The notes: generated from the letters alone by a model not told the origin. A stretch of DNA of 64,000 bases from Halosimplex carlsbadense 2-9-1 (GCF_000337455.1 NZ_AOIU01000009.1:103060-167059); one strand, 5' to 3'. Shown: positions 17,319-27,505, numbered from the stretch's first letter. Made by a program: numbers and translations.

Positions 17319-19536
17319 GCGAATGAGCAAGGTGTCCGTGACCGGGGCGCGCTCGGTCATGGGCGACGTCGTCGAGACGACCCACGACCTCAACGTCCTC
17401 CACCTCAACGACTACGAGGGCCACTGGGACGGCTTCGACAACGGCAACCCGATGGCCGGCGGCGACGAGGCCTCCGAGATGCTCGTCACCGTCCGCTCGC
17501 TGCAGTCCATCCTCGGCGTCGAGGACGAGGACGCCGGGCCCAGCCGGATCCTGAAAGACGAACAGCTCGAGAGCGAACTCGAGGAGGTCCGGACGGAGGT
17601 CAACGAACTCGAGGACCGCCGGTCGAACCTGGAGAGCGATCTCCGCGACGTTCGCGAGCGCATCGACGCGATGGAGCCGTTCGCCGACCTCGGCATCGAC
17701 CTCGACCTGCTGTACGGCTACGACTCGCTGGCCGTGCAGGTCGGCGAGGGCGACGCGGACTCGGTCGAGCGCGTGCTGGCCGACATCGAGGCGCCCTCGC
17801 AGGTCTTCGCCGGGAACGGCGTCGTCGCCGCGTTCGCGCGCACCGACGAGCGGACGCTCCAGAGCGCGCTCGTCGAGGCCGACGTCTCCGCGCTGGAGGT
17901 CCCCGACGGCGAGGGCGACCCCGAGGAGTACCTCGACGAGCTGCGCCACGAGCGACAGAAGATCGAGTCGAACCTCTCGACGGTCGAGGGCCAACTCGAG
18001 GATCTGCGCTACGACGTGGCCGGCTTCCTGCTGGCCGCCGAGGAGAAACTCGCCGTCGAAGCCCAGAAGGCCGAGGCGCCACTCTCCTTCGCGACGACCG
18101 ACAACGCCTTCGTCGCCGAGGGGTGGCTCCCGAGCGAACGGGTCGAGGCGTTCGAGACGACCGTCAACGAGGCGGTCGACGGGCACGTCCACGTCGAGGA
18201 GCTCGAGGTGGCCGCCTACGACCGCCACGGCCACGGCCACACCGACGCCGCCGCGGCCGAGACCGAGCAGGCGGGCGCGATCGACGCCGAGCCGCCCGCC
18301 GAAACGGTCGACGACGAGGAGTCCGAGGCGGAGTCCGACGCGGAGCCCCAGCAGGCGCGGGCCGACGGTGGGACCGTCACGATGGGCGGTGAGGACGAGC
18401 CGCCGACGGTCCAGGACAACCCCAGCACGATCCGGCCGTTCGAACTGCTGACCCGCGCCGTCGGGCGTCCGAACTACTCCGAGTTCGACCCGACGATCCT
18501 CCTCTTCCTGACCTTCCCGCTGATGTTCGGCTTCATCATCGGGGACACCGGGTACGGTGTCATCTACACCGCGATCGGCTACTACATCTACGCGAACTTC
18601 GACTCCGACGCCTTCTCGAACCTCGGCATCATCACGATCGCCGCCGGTGTGTCGACGACGATATTCGGCGTCCTCTACGGCGAGATATTCGGACTGCACA
18701 TCCTCGGTGAGCAGCTGTGGGTCAACGGCCTCGGCATGTCCCACCCGCCCATCGAGAAGGGCCTCTCGCCGGCCACCGGCTACTGGGCCCGTGCGTGGTT
18801 CGTGGTGACCGTGCTGTTCGGCATCCTCCACCTCAACACGGCGTACGCTCTCTCGTTCGTCGAGAACACCCAGCTCCACGGCGTCAAGGAGGCCATCATC
18901 GAGAGCGGCTCGTGGATCCTGGCGCTGAACGGCCTGTGGCTGTTCGTCTTCAGTACTCTCTTCGACGGCGCCAAGCCCGACTTCCTCTTTCAGGTCTTCA
19001 ACGAGGGCGAGAACGCCGCCTTCCATCTCGGTTTCGCCGGCTTCCCGGCCGAGGTCGGGATCGTCGGCGGCGTGATGGTGTTCGCCGGGATGGCCCTGCT
19101 CGCGCTCGGGCCGGCCCACGAACTCGTCGAGATCCACGTCGTGCTGGCCCACGCGCTGTCGTATCTGCGGATCGCCGCGGTGTTGCTCGCCAAGGCGGGG
19201 ATGGCCTTCGCGGTCAACCTGCTCTTCTTCGGCGCCTACGAGCACCACGGCGAGTTCCACTACATGCTGGACTACGGTCCGCAGTACGTCCAGAGCAACT
19301 ACGAAGGTGCGACGGTCATCTTCGGCGGGATGTTCCACGGCAGCCCGGCGATGCTGGTGTTCGGGGTGCTCGTGTTGATCCTCGGCCACATCGTCGTGCT
19401 CATCCTCGGCGTGACCTCCTCGGGTATCCAGTCCATTCGCCTGGAGTACTTCGAGTTCTTCGAGAAGTTCTACGACGGTAACGGCGAGAGCTACTCGCCG
19501 TTCGGGCGCGAACGGGTCTACACCCGCGACCAGTAG
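17305..19536 (+). CDS. atpI: A-type ATP synthase subunit I (a-subunit)
   Basis: A 743-residue membrane subunit that forms the proton half-channels facing the c-ring. The N-terminal half is cytoplasmic with coiled coils (residues about 70-120 and 210-260) and an acidic, low-complexity stretch around residues 310-360. The C-terminal half holds the membrane helices, beginning near FDPTILLFLTFPLMFGFIIG, and includes the RIAAVLLAKAGMAFAVNLLF region with the essential arginine. The start MLRPKRMSKVSVTG matches the family N-terminus, so the overlap with atpH is probably real; ATG at 17323 is the alternative. Confidence 0.94.
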   Translation: MLRPKRMSKVSVTGARSVMGDVVETTHDLNVLHLNDYEGHWDGFDNGNPMAGGDEASEMLVTVRSLQSILGVEDEDAGPSRILKDEQLESELEEVRTEVNELEDRRSNLESDLRDVRERIDAMEPFADLGIDLDLLYGYDSLAVQVGEGDADSVERVLADIEAPSQVFAGNGVVAAFARTDERTLQSALVEADVSALEVPDGEGDPEEYLDELRHERQKIESNLSTVEGQLEDLRYDVAGFLLAAEEKLAVEAQKAEAPLSFATTDNAFVAEGWLPSERVEAFETTVNEAVDGHVHVEELEVAAYDRHGHGHTDAAAAETEQAGAIDAEPPAETVDDEESEAESDAEPQQARADGGTVTMGGEDEPPTVQDNPSTIRPFELLTRAVGRPNYSEFDPTILLFLTFPLMFGFIIGDTGYGVIYTAIGYYIYANFDSDAFSNLGIITIAAGVSTTIFGVLYGEIFGLHILGEQLWVNGLGMSHPPIEKGLSPATGYWARAWFVVTVLFGILHLNTAYALSFVENTQLHGVKEAIIESGSWILALNGLWLFVFSTLFDGAKPDFLFQVFNEGENAAFHLGFAGFPAEVGIVGGVMVFAGMALLALGPAHELVEIHVVLAHALSYLRIAAVLLAKAGMAFAVNLLFFGAYEHHGEFHYMLDYGPQYVQSNYEGATVIFGGMFHGSPAMLVFGVLVLILGHIVVLILGVTSSGIQSIRLEYFEFFEKFYDGNGESYSPFGRERVYTRDQ

Positions 19537-19665
19537 CGCGTTCGTCCCCCCTGCGACCGTTCGGGTTTCGGTGGTTTCGAACGAGCCCGGTCCCGCTGAG
19601 GGACTGCCACTGCGACACACGGAGAGACGTCCGGATTGGGCGTATCTTCCGGCGGATTTGAGAAC

Positions 19666-19672
19666 CTTTATG
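19666..19672 (+). promoter_or_regulatory. Possible internal promoter ahead of atpK
   Basis: CTTTATG stands out in the 194-nt gap between atpI and atpK, about 60 nt before the atpK ATG. All other joints in the operon except K-E (26 nt) overlap or abut, so this gap is unusual. Extra transcription of the c-ring gene onward would help supply the multiple copies of subunit K. Confidence 0.35.
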
Positions 19673-19730
19673 GCCCGCATAGAGCAAACGTCACCCTGTA
19701 CGGAAACCAATCCCGGCATCCATCACAACA

Positions 19731-19988
19731 ATGATCGAAAACATCTCACAGATGGCGGCATTCGCACTGCAGCAGGGTAGCAGCCCCGTGCTCGAGAACC
19801 AGGGCGCCGCGGCGATCGCGGTCGGTCTCGGCGCGCTCGCGACGGGCTACGCCCAGCGGGGTATCGGGTCGGCGGCAGTCGGTGCCGTCGCGGAGGACGA
19901 CGACGTGTTCGTCCCGGCACTGATCTTCACAGCGCTCCCGGAGACGCTCGTCATTATCGCGTTCGTGACGATCTTCATCGCGCAGTAA
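19731..19988 (+). CDS. atpK: A-type ATP synthase subunit K (c-ring proteolipid)
   Basis: An 85-residue two-helix hairpin protein. Helix 1 is glycine rich (AIAVGLGALATGYAQRGIG) and helix 2 carries the ion-binding carboxylate in ALPETLVIIAF (E71). It assembles as the rotating ring that carries protons past subunit I. The single hairpin means one carboxylate per subunit, as in other haloarchaea. The 194-nt spacer before it may hold its own promoter. Confidence 0.95.
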   Translation: MIENISQMAAFALQQGSSPVLENQGAAAIAVGLGALATGYAQRGIGSAAVGAVAEDDDVFVPALIFTALPETLVIIAFVTIFIAQ

Positions 19989-20014
19989 CCGCACCGAGAA
20001 CCCTTTCACTACAC

Positions 20015-20593
20015 ATGAGCCTCGATACAGTCGTAGAGGACATTCGAGACGAGGCCCGCGCGCGTGCGGAGGAAGTTCGGGCCGACGCCGAGGCACAGGC
20101 GACGGAGATCATCGAAGACGCCGAGGCCGACGCCGAGGCCATCCGCGACGAGCGCGCCGAGGAGGTCGAGGCCACGATCGAGCAGGAGCGCGAGCAGATG
20201 CTGTCGAGCGCGAACCTCGAGGCCAAACAGGAGCGCCTCGGCGCTCGCCGGGACGTGCTTCAGGAGGTCCGCGCGACCGTCGAGGACGAGCTGACGGCGC
20301 TCGACGGCGACGATCGCGAGGAGCTGACGCGGGCCCTGCTGGACGCCGCCAGCGAGGAGTTCGACGGCGACGACGTGCGGGTGTACGGTCGCGCCGACGA
20401 CGAGGAACTGCTGACCGACCTGGCCGCGGAGCACGGCTACGAGTACGCCGGCGAGCGCGACTGTCTCGGCGGGGTCGTCGTCGAGAGCGAGGCCTCGCGG
20501 GTCCGGGTGAACAACACGTTCGACTCGGTGCTGGAGGACGTCTGGGAGGACGAACTCCGGGAGATCAGCACCCGCCTGTTCGAAGACCAATGA
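20015..20593 (+). CDS. atpE: A-type ATP synthase subunit E
   Basis: A 192-residue peripheral stalk subunit. The N-terminal half is a charged helix (VEDIRDEARARAEEVRADAE) that pairs with subunit H, and the C-terminal half is the globular head-binding domain (GGVVVESEASRVRVNNTFDSVLE region). The length is typical. Its stop codon overlaps the atpC ATG by four bases. Confidence 0.93.
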   Translation: MSLDTVVEDIRDEARARAEEVRADAEAQATEIIEDAEADAEAIRDERAEEVEATIEQEREQMLSSANLEAKQERLGARRDVLQEVRATVEDELTALDGDDREELTRALLDAASEEFDGDDVRVYGRADDEELLTDLAAEHGYEYAGERDCLGGVVVESEASRVRVNNTFDSVLEDVWEDELREISTRLFEDQ

Positions 20594-21648
20594 GCGCGCC
20601 GGACCAACAGACGAGCAACTACGAGTACGTCAACGCCCGCGTGCGGTCCCGTCGGGCGTCGCTGTTCGACGACGACGACTACCGGAAGCTGGTCCGCATG
20701 GGGCCGGGCGAGATCGCCCGCTTCATGGAGGAATCGGAGTACGAGACGGAGATGAACCGGCTCGGTGCCCGCCACGACGGCGTGGACCTCATCGAGTACG
20801 CGCTCAACCAGAACCTCGCCAAGCACTTCGAGGACCTGCTGCGCTGGTCGGACGGGAAACTGTACGACTACGTCGTCCGGTACCTCCGCAAGTTCGACGC
20901 CTGGAACGTCAAGACGGTCCTGCGCGGCGTCTACTCGGGCGCCGACGCGACCGACGTCGAGGACGACCTCATTCGGGCGGGCGAGTTCTCCGAAGACCTG
21001 CTAACGCGACTGCTCGGGGCCGAGTCGGTCGACGACGTCGTCGCCGCGCTCGAGGGGACCATCTTCGGCGAGCCGCTCGAAGCGGCCGTCGAGGACTACG
21101 AGTCGACCGGACTGTTGGTGCCGCTGGAGAACGCGGTCGACCGGACGTTCTACGAGACGCTCATCGACGACCTGCCGAGAAATCCCGACCAGCCCACGGA
21201 GCTGTACGTGCAGTTCCTGCGGGCGGAGATCGACTTCCGGAACGTCCGGAACGTCCTCCGGCTCGCGCGGACGGAGACGGAGATGGACCCGGCGGAGTAC
21301 TTCATCGAGGGCGGTCGGCTGTTCGACGCCGAGGAGCTGCGCCAACTGGTCGAGGACGAGGCGGCGCTGGTCGAGCGGATCGGGTCGAGCACCTACGGTA
21401 AGGACCTCGACGAGGCGCTGCGCGTGCTCGACGACGCCGACAGCCTCATCGATTTCGAGCACGCGCTGGACGCGGCGTTGCTGGCGTACGCCGACACGCT
21501 TTCCAACCGCTATCCGCTCTCCGTCTGTCCGGTGCTGTCGTACGTGCTCGCCAAGGAGCGGGAGATCAACAACATCCGCGCGGTCGCGCGCGGTCGAGAG
21601 GCGGGTCTCTCGCCGGAGCAGATCCAGGAGGAACTGGTGGTACGATGA
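20590..21648 (+). CDS. atpC: A-type ATP synthase subunit C
   Basis: A 352-residue all-helical subunit that sits as a socket between the central stalk and the c-ring, equivalent to subunit d of V-type enzymes. The N-terminal YEYVNARVRSRRASL and the C-terminal LSYVLAKEREINNIRAVARG segment are typical of the family. It overlaps both neighbours by four bases (ATGA), consistent with coupled translation in the operon. Confidence 0.94.
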   Translation: MSAPDQQTSNYEYVNARVRSRRASLFDDDDYRKLVRMGPGEIARFMEESEYETEMNRLGARHDGVDLIEYALNQNLAKHFEDLLRWSDGKLYDYVVRYLRKFDAWNVKTVLRGVYSGADATDVEDDLIRAGEFSEDLLTRLLGAESVDDVVAALEGTIFGEPLEAAVEDYESTGLLVPLENAVDRTFYETLIDDLPRNPDQPTELYVQFLRAEIDFRNVRNVLRLARTETEMDPAEYFIEGGRLFDAEELRQLVEDEAALVERIGSSTYGKDLDEALRVLDDADSLIDFEHALDAALLAYADTLSNRYPLSVCPVLSYVLAKEREINNIRAVARGREAGLSPEQIQEELVVR

Positions 21649-21968
21649 GCCAGGAGATCGCCGTCGTCGGCAGTCCGGACTTCACGACCGGCTTCCGACT
21701 CGCCGGGGTGCGCGAGTTCGCGGACGTGCCCGACGACGACAAGGACGAACAGCTCGACGACGCGGTCCGGGAGATGCTCGACGACGACAACGTCGGCATC
21801 CTCGTGATGCACGACGAGGACCTCGAACACCTCTCCCGGGGCGTCCGTTCGGACGTCGAAACGAGCGTGGAGCCGGTGCTGGTCACCCTCGGTGGCGAGG
21901 CCGGCTCCAGCGGACTGCGCGAGCAGATCAAACGCGCCATCGGCATCGACCTGATGGAGGAAGACTAA
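21645..21968 (+). CDS. atpF: A-type ATP synthase subunit F
   Basis: A 107-residue central stalk subunit with the Rossmann-like N-terminal domain ([18 protein letters not shown]) and C-terminal segment [14 protein letters not shown]. It contacts subunit D in the rotor. It overlaps atpC by four bases and ends one base before atpA. Confidence 0.94.
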   Translation: MSQEIAVVGSPDFTTGFRLAGVREFADVPDDDKDEQLDDAVREMLDDDNVGILVMHDEDLEHLSRGVRSDVETSVEPVLVTLGGEAGSSGLREQIKRAIGIDLMEED

Positions 21969-21969
21969 C

Positions 21970-23748
21970 ATGAGCCAAGCAACAGACACGACCGTTCGCG
22001 AGGACGGCGTCATCGAGAGCGTGTCGGGGCCGGTCGTCACGGCCAAGAACCTCGACGCGAAGATGAACGACGTCGTCTACGTCGGCGAAGAGGGACTGAT
22101 GGGCGAGGTCATCGAGATCGAAGGGAAGATTACGACGATCCAGGTCTACGAGGAGACCTCCGCGGTCTCGCCCGGCGAACCCGTCGAGGGGACGGGCGCG
22201 CCGCTGTCGGTCGACCTCGGCCCGGGCATGCTGGACTCCATCTACGACGGCGTCCAGCGCCCGCTCGACGTCCTCGAAGACAAGATGGGGTCGGCGTTCC
22301 TCGACCGTGGCGTCGACGCCCCCGGTATCGACCTGGAGAAGACCTGGGAGTTCACCCCCGAAGTCGAGGAGGGCGACGTGGTCGGCCGCGGCGACATCGT
22401 CGGGATCGTCCCCGAGACGCCCAGTATCGACCACAAGGTGATGGTGCCGCCGGGCGCGCTTGAAGACGACGAGAAGGCCGAAGTCGTCTCGATCGAGTCG
22501 GGCAACTTCACCGTCGAGGACACCGTCGCCGAGCTCGACGACGGGACCGAGATCCAGATGCGCCAGGAGTGGCCGGTCCGCGAGGCCCGACCAACCGAGG
22601 ACAAGCAGACGCCGACGGAGCCGCTCACGTCGGGTCAGCGCATCCTCGACGGCCTGTTCCCGCTCGCGAAGGGCGGGACAGCGGCCATCCCGGGGCCCTT
22701 CGGCTCCGGGAAGACCGTCACCCAGCAGAGCCTGGCGAAGTTCGCCGACGCGGACATCGTCGTCTACATCGGCTGTGGCGAGCGAGGCAACGAGATGACC
22801 GAGGTCATCGACGACTTCCCGGAGCTTCCGGACCCCCAGACCGGGAACGCGCTGATGGCCCGGACGTGCCTCATCGCCAACACGTCGAACATGCCCGTCG
22901 CAGCGCGCGAATCCTGCGTGTACACCGGGATCACCATCGCGGAGCACTACCGCGACATGGGCTACGACGTGGCGCTGATGGCCGACTCCACCTCGCGGTG
23001 GGCCGAGGCCATGCGCGAGATCTCCTCGCGGCTCGAGGAGATGCCCGGCGAGGAGGGCTACCCCGCGTACCTGGCCGCCCGCCTGTCGCAGTTCTACGAG
23101 CGGGCCGGCTACTTCGACAACATCAACGGCACCGAGGGCTCGATTTCGGCGATCGGCGCCGTCTCGCCGCCCGGCGGTGACTTCTCCGAGCCGGTCACCC
23201 AGAACACGCTGCGCATCGTCAAGACGTTCTGGGCGCTGGACTCCGACCTCGCCGAGAAGCGACACTTCCCGGCGATCGACTGGAACGACTCGTACTCGCT
23301 GTATCGGGACCAGCTGGACCCGTGGTTCGAGGACAACGTCGCCGACGACTGGCCGGAGCAGCGCCAGTGGGGCATCGACGTGCCCGACGAGGACGGCGAA
23401 CTGCAGGAGGTCGTCCAGCTCGTCGGCAAGGACGCCCTGCCCGAAGACCAGCAGCTGACCCTGGAGATCGCTCGCTTCATCAAGGAGGCGTGGCTCCAGC
23501 AGAACGCGCTGCACGACGTCGACCGCTACTGTCCGCCCCACAAGACCTACCGGATCCTCGGCGCGATCCGGACGTTCAACGACGAGGCGGAGGACGCGCT
23601 CGAGGCGGGCGTCCCGATCGAGGAGATCACGGGCATCGACGCCGCCCCGCGGCTCAACCGCATCGGCACGACGCCCGACGACGAGGTCGACGAGTTCGTC
23701 GACCAGCTCGAAGACGACATCACCGAACAACTGCGCTCCCTGTACTAA
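21970..23748 (+). CDS. atpA: A-type ATP synthase catalytic subunit A
   Basis: A 592-residue catalytic subunit that makes ATP at the A/B interfaces of the A1 head. The P-loop GPFGSGKT is at residues 242-249, with K248 and T249 for nucleotide and magnesium. The archaeal non-homologous region (residues about 110-200) is present, and the arginine-rich and [12 protein letters not shown] motifs that follow are intact. No intein is present in the P-loop region, although this site is a frequent intein target in archaea. It is separated from atpB by two bases. Confidence 0.97.
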   Translation: MSQATDTTVREDGVIESVSGPVVTAKNLDAKMNDVVYVGEEGLMGEVIEIEGKITTIQVYEETSAVSPGEPVEGTGAPLSVDLGPGMLDSIYDGVQRPLDVLEDKMGSAFLDRGVDAPGIDLEKTWEFTPEVEEGDVVGRGDIVGIVPETPSIDHKVMVPPGALEDDEKAEVVSIESGNFTVEDTVAELDDGTEIQMRQEWPVREARPTEDKQTPTEPLTSGQRILDGLFPLAKGGTAAIPGPFGSGKTVTQQSLAKFADADIVVYIGCGERGNEMTEVIDDFPELPDPQTGNALMARTCLIANTSNMPVAARESCVYTGITIAEHYRDMGYDVALMADSTSRWAEAMREISSRLEEMPGEEGYPAYLAARLSQFYERAGYFDNINGTEGSISAIGAVSPPGGDFSEPVTQNTLRIVKTFWALDSDLAEKRHFPAIDWNDSYSLYRDQLDPWFEDNVADDWPEQRQWGIDVPDEDGELQEVVQLVGKDALPEDQQLTLEIARFIKEAWLQQNALHDVDRYCPPHKTYRILGAIRTFNDEAEDALEAGVPIEEITGIDAAPRLNRIGTTPDDEVDEFVDQLEDDITEQLRSLY

Positions 23749-23750
23749 CG

Positions 23751-25166
23751 ATGAAAGAATACCAGACAATCACGGAAATCAGCGGTCCGCTGGTCCACGT
23801 CGAGACCGACGAGCCGATCGGCTACGACGAGATCGTCGAGATCGAGACCGGCGACGGCGAGACGCGCCGCGGCCAGGTGCTCGACTCCTCGTCGGACCAC
23901 GTCGCCATCCAGGTGTTCGAGGGCACCGAGGGCATCGACACGAACTCCTCGGTCCGGTTCCTCGGCGAGACGATGAAGATGCCCGTCACCGAGGACCTGC
24001 TCGGCCGCGTCCTCGACGGGTCGGGCAACCCCATCGACGGCGGCCCCGACATCGTCCCCGACGAGCGACGGGACATCGTCGGCGAAGCGATCAACCCCTA
24101 CTCCCGCGAGTACCCCGAGGACTTCATCCAGACGGGCGTCTCGGCCATCGACGGCATGAACACGCTCGTCCGCGGCCAGAAGCTCCCCATCTTCTCGGGT
24201 GCGGGACTGCCCCACAACGACCTGGCGCTGCAGATCGCCCGTCAGGCGTCCGTTCCGGAGGAAGAGGGCGACGAGGGCGACGATGACGGCTCCGAGTTCG
24301 CGGTGATCTTCGGTGCGATGGGTATCACCGCCGAAGAGGCAAACGAGTTCATGGACGACTTCGAGCGCACCGGTGCGCTGGAACGCTCGGTCGTCTTCAT
24401 GAACCTCGCGGACGACCCCGCCGTCGAGCGGACGGTCACGCCGCGGCTCGCGCTCACGACCGCGGAGTACCTCGCCTTCGACAAGGGGTACCACGTGCTG
24501 GTCATCCTCACGGACATGACCAACTACTGTGAGGCGCTGCGCGAGATCGGCGCGGCGCGCGAGGAGGTCCCGGGCCGTCGTGGCTACCCGGGGTACATGT
24601 ACACCGACCTCGCCCAGCTCTACGAGCGGGCCGGCCGTATCAAGGGCGAGGAGGGCTCCATCACGCAGATCCCCATCCTGACGATGCCCAGCGAGGACAT
24701 CACCCACCCGATCCCGGACCTGACCGGGTACATCACGGAGGGGCAGATCCTCATCGACGGCGACCTCAACAGCGAGGGCATCCAGCCGCCGATCGACCCG
24801 CTGCCGTCGCTGTCGCGGCTGATGGACGACGGTATCGGCGAGGGGCTGACCCGAGGCGACCACGGCGGCGTCTCGGACCAGCTCTACGCCGCCTACGCCG
24901 AGGGTGAGGACCTGCGCGACCTCGTGAACATCGTCGGTCGCGAGGCCCTCTCGGAGCGTGACAACAAGTACCTCGACTTCGCCGAGCAGTTCGAGGAGGA
25001 GTTCGTCCAGCAGGGGTACGACACGAACCGCGACATCGAAGAGACGCTCGACATCGGCTGGGACCTGCTCTCGATGCTCCCCAAAGACGAGCTCAACCGC
25101 ATCGACGAGGAGAACATCGCGGAGTACTACCGCGAGGACGTCGAGGCCGAAGTCGCCGCCGACTGA
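23751..25166 (+). CDS. atpB: A-type ATP synthase regulatory subunit B
   Basis: A 471-residue non-catalytic head subunit. As expected for subunit B it lacks a functional P-loop ([18 protein letters not shown] in its place) but keeps the nucleotide-fold segments [35 protein letters not shown] and [15 protein letters not shown] 23751 opens at the family's beta-barrel ([16 protein letters not shown]). A hairpin with a T-tract follows three bases after its stop, and subunit D is not adjacent but 5.3 kb downstream. Confidence 0.97.
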   Translation: MKEYQTITEISGPLVHVETDEPIGYDEIVEIETGDGETRRGQVLDSSSDHVAIQVFEGTEGIDTNSSVRFLGETMKMPVTEDLLGRVLDGSGNPIDGGPDIVPDERRDIVGEAINPYSREYPEDFIQTGVSAIDGMNTLVRGQKLPIFSGAGLPHNDLALQIARQASVPEEEGDEGDDDGSEFAVIFGAMGITAEEANEFMDDFERTGALERSVVFMNLADDPAVERTVTPRLALTTAEYLAFDKGYHVLVILTDMTNYCEALREIGAAREEVPGRRGYPGYMYTDLAQLYERAGRIKGEEGSITQIPILTMPSEDITHPIPDLTGYITEGQILIDGDLNSEGIQPPIDPLPSLSRLMDDGIGEGLTRGDHGGVSDQLYAAYAEGEDLRDLVNIVGREALSERDNKYLDFAEQFEEEFVQQGYDTNRDIEETLDIGWDLLSMLPKDELNRIDEENIAEYYREDVEAEVAAD

Positions 25167-25168
25167 GG

Positions 25169-25192
25169 CGTCCGTTGCGGACGAACGTTTTT
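25169..25192 (+). terminator. Hairpin plus T-tract after atpB
   Basis: A perfect 6-bp stem (CGTCCG, loop TTG, CGGACG) at 25169-25183 is followed by AACGTTTTT ending at 25192. Archaeal termination relies mainly on the T-tract; the stem may stabilise the mRNA end. It begins right after the atpB stop and would end the eight-gene ATP synthase transcript before the phototrophy genes. Confidence 0.6.
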
Positions 25193-25368
25193 CCGTCGCC
25201 ACCGGGCACAGTGGCCACGTCGCGTCGCCCTGTGCGGACGCTCCCCCGTCTGTCGTCTCCGCGCGGGCGCGGCTACCTGCGCGTTCGGGGTGGGAAACAC
25301 TGTCGGCCGGAGGACCGCGGGCCCGCGCGAGGACAACGCTCTTGACGGACCCGCAAGTACTTCGGTGC

Positions 25369-27360
25369 ATGACTCGCTCCACTGCGGGGGCGGGGCGACG
25401 GGTGCTGTACGTCGATCCCGACGACGAGCGCGCGGCGCCGGTCGCCGACGCGCTCCGCGATGCGGGCTACGCCTTCGAACGGGCGCGGGACGCGGCGGCG
25501 GCGCTGGACGCCATCGAGACCGACCCCCCGGCCGCAGTCGTCAGCGAGCGGCGGCTTCCCGATAGCTCAGGGCTGGACCTGCTGGCCGACGTGCGCGAGC
25601 GGACCGACGGCCTGCCCTTCATCGTCTTCACAGCGGTCGGGGACGAACACCTGGCGAGCGACGCCATCGCCGCCGGAGTGACCGACTACGTTCCGCGGGA
25701 CCCGGCGGAGAAGCAGCTGGGCGCGCTGGTCGACGGGCTCGACGCGGCGGTCGCGGCGGGCGACCGTCGGTTCGCCGAGGTGACCGAACAGCTGAAAGAC
25801 CGGGCGATGGACGAGGCGCCGGTGGGGATCACCATCGCGGACGGGAAACGGCGGGACACGCCGCTGATCTACGTCAACGACGCCTTCGAACAGCTGGCGG
25901 GCTACGACGAGGCGAACGTGCTCGGCCGCAACTGCAACTTCATGCAGGGCGACGAGTCCGAGGAGGCGAAGATCGCCGAGATGGCGGCGGCGATCGACGA
26001 GGGCGACCCCGTCTCGGTCGAACTGGTCAACTACACCGACGACGGCGAGCAGTTCTGGAACCGCGTCCACATCGCGCCGATCCACGGCGAGGACGGGACC
26101 GTCACCCACTACGTCGGCTTCCAGGAGGACGTGACCGACCGCGTCGAGGCCGAGCGCGAAGCCCAGCGCCAGGCCGAGAAGGCCAGAACCGAACGCCAGA
26201 AAGTCGAGGCGCTGCTCGACCGGCTGGACGGCCTGTTGACGGACGTGACCAGCGCGCTTCTGAGCGCGGAGGCCCGCTCTGCGGTCGAGCGGGCGGTCGC
26301 CGACCGGCTGGTCGAGACCGACGAGTACGCGCTGGCGTGGGTCGGCGAGGCCGAGCCCGCGACCGACACGATCGCCCCGGGTACCTGGGCCGGCGTCGCC
26401 GACCCGCCCGCGCTCGAACTCCCGGTCGACGGCGAGGACCCGGCGGCGAGGGCGGCCCGGACCGGCGAGGCGCAGTTCGTCGACGCCGACGCGGTCCCGT
26501 CGGTGTACGACGGGCTGGTCGACGGCGGCGCGGGCGGGCTGGCCGCCCTGCCGTTACAGTACGGCGACGTGGGGTACGGAGTCCTCGTCGTCGGCCTCCG
26601 ACCGGACGCCCGATTCCCCGAGCCCGAACAGCGCGTGCTCGCGGCGGTCGCGCAGTCGACCGCCATGGCGTTGCACGCGCTGACCTCCCAGCGGTTGCTC
26701 GGATCGGACGACGTGACGGAGCTGGCGTTCTCGCTGGCCGGTGACGCCCCCTTCTTCGTCGGACTCTCGGCCGAACTCGACGCCGAGTTCGTCCACACCG
26801 GCACCGTCACGCGCGAGGCCGGACCGACGACGTTCTTCTTCGAGACGGACGCCGACCCCGACTCGGTCGTCGAGGCCGCCGCCGCCCGCGAGGACGTGAT
26901 CGGGTGTACCCCGGTCACGTCCGGCGACGGTCGGTCGGTCGTCGAGTTTACCGTCTCGGAGTCGCCGCTGGTCCGGCTGCTGCTCGAGCGGGGCGGGCGC
27001 ATCGCCGCGATGTCGGCCGCGGGCGGCACCGGCGACCTGACCGTCGAGATCCCGCCCGAAGCCCAGCCGCGGACGGTCGTCGAGGCCGTCGAGGACCGGA
27101 TCGACGGCGCGGACCTGTCGGCCTATCGCGAGCACGAGCGTCCGGCCGAGAGCCGCCAGGACGTGCGCGCCCGCATCGACGACCGGCTCACCGACCGCCA
27201 GTCGACCGCGCTCCAGACCGCCATCGTCGGTGGCTTCTTCGAGTGGCCTCGCGAGACCAACGGCGAGGACCTGGCCGCCGCCATGGACATCGGCCGCTCC
27301 ACGTTCCACCAGCACCTCCGGGCCGCCCAGCGGAAGGTCTTCGAAGAGCTGTACAGCTGA
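25369..27360 (+). CDS. Bacterio-opsin activator-like regulator with LOV domain
   Basis: A 663-residue multidomain regulator. Residues 10-112 form a response-regulator-like fold whose phosphoacceptor Asp is replaced by Glu (E60 in VVSERRLPD) and whose conserved Lys is Arg (R110), so it is probably not phosphorylated. Residues about 150-256 form a PAS domain of the LOV class: GRNCNFMQG with C189, NYTDDGEQFWN (N221, N231) and GFQEDVT (Q252) match the flavin-binding LOV pattern. A coiled coil, a GAF domain (about 290-440), the Bat-associated domain and an HTH_10 DNA-binding domain (about 600-660) follow. It lies directly upstream of bacteriorhodopsin, so it is the likely light-responsive activator of that gene. 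The ATG at 25369 starts the receiver fold. Confidence 0.88.
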   Translation: MTRSTAGAGRRVLYVDPDDERAAPVADALRDAGYAFERARDAAAALDAIETDPPAAVVSERRLPDSSGLDLLADVRERTDGLPFIVFTAVGDEHLASDAIAAGVTDYVPRDPAEKQLGALVDGLDAAVAAGDRRFAEVTEQLKDRAMDEAPVGITIADGKRRDTPLIYVNDAFEQLAGYDEANVLGRNCNFMQGDESEEAKIAEMAAAIDEGDPVSVELVNYTDDGEQFWNRVHIAPIHGEDGTVTHYVGFQEDVTDRVEAEREAQRQAEKARTERQKVEALLDRLDGLLTDVTSALLSAEARSAVERAVADRLVETDEYALAWVGEAEPATDTIAPGTWAGVADPPALELPVDGEDPAARAARTGEAQFVDADAVPSVYDGLVDGGAGGLAALPLQYGDVGYGVLVVGLRPDARFPEPEQRVLAAVAQSTAMALHALTSQRLLGSDDVTELAFSLAGDAPFFVGLSAELDAEFVHTGTVTREAGPTTFFFETDADPDSVVEAAAAREDVIGCTPVTSGDGRSVVEFTVSESPLVRLLLERGGRIAAMSAAGGTGDLTVEIPPEAQPRTVVEAVEDRIDGADLSAYREHERPAESRQDVRARIDDRLTDRQSTALQTAIVGGFFEWPRETNGEDLAAAMDIGRSTFHQHLRAAQRKVFEELYS

Positions 27361-27505
27361 CCGCACCGCCGTCCCTCGATTATATCCCCTCGCGTTCCGT
27401 ACGTGTGTCCCGACCGAGACGAGTCGTTGGCATCTTTCCGGGGTAAAGACGTTCTCGACGCCGCCACCAGTATCTGACAAAACAATGTCGATATCTGAGC
27501 TTACT

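Noticed and set aside
17014..19719. A 901-codon minus-strand frame across atpI
   Set aside because: Antisense to a clear ATP synthase subunit; composition is Val/Arg/Gly-rich mirror sequence without domains.
21970..23748. Intein in the ATP synthase A subunit
   Set aside because: This is a known intein site in some archaea, but the protein is the normal length and the P-loop region is uninterrupted.
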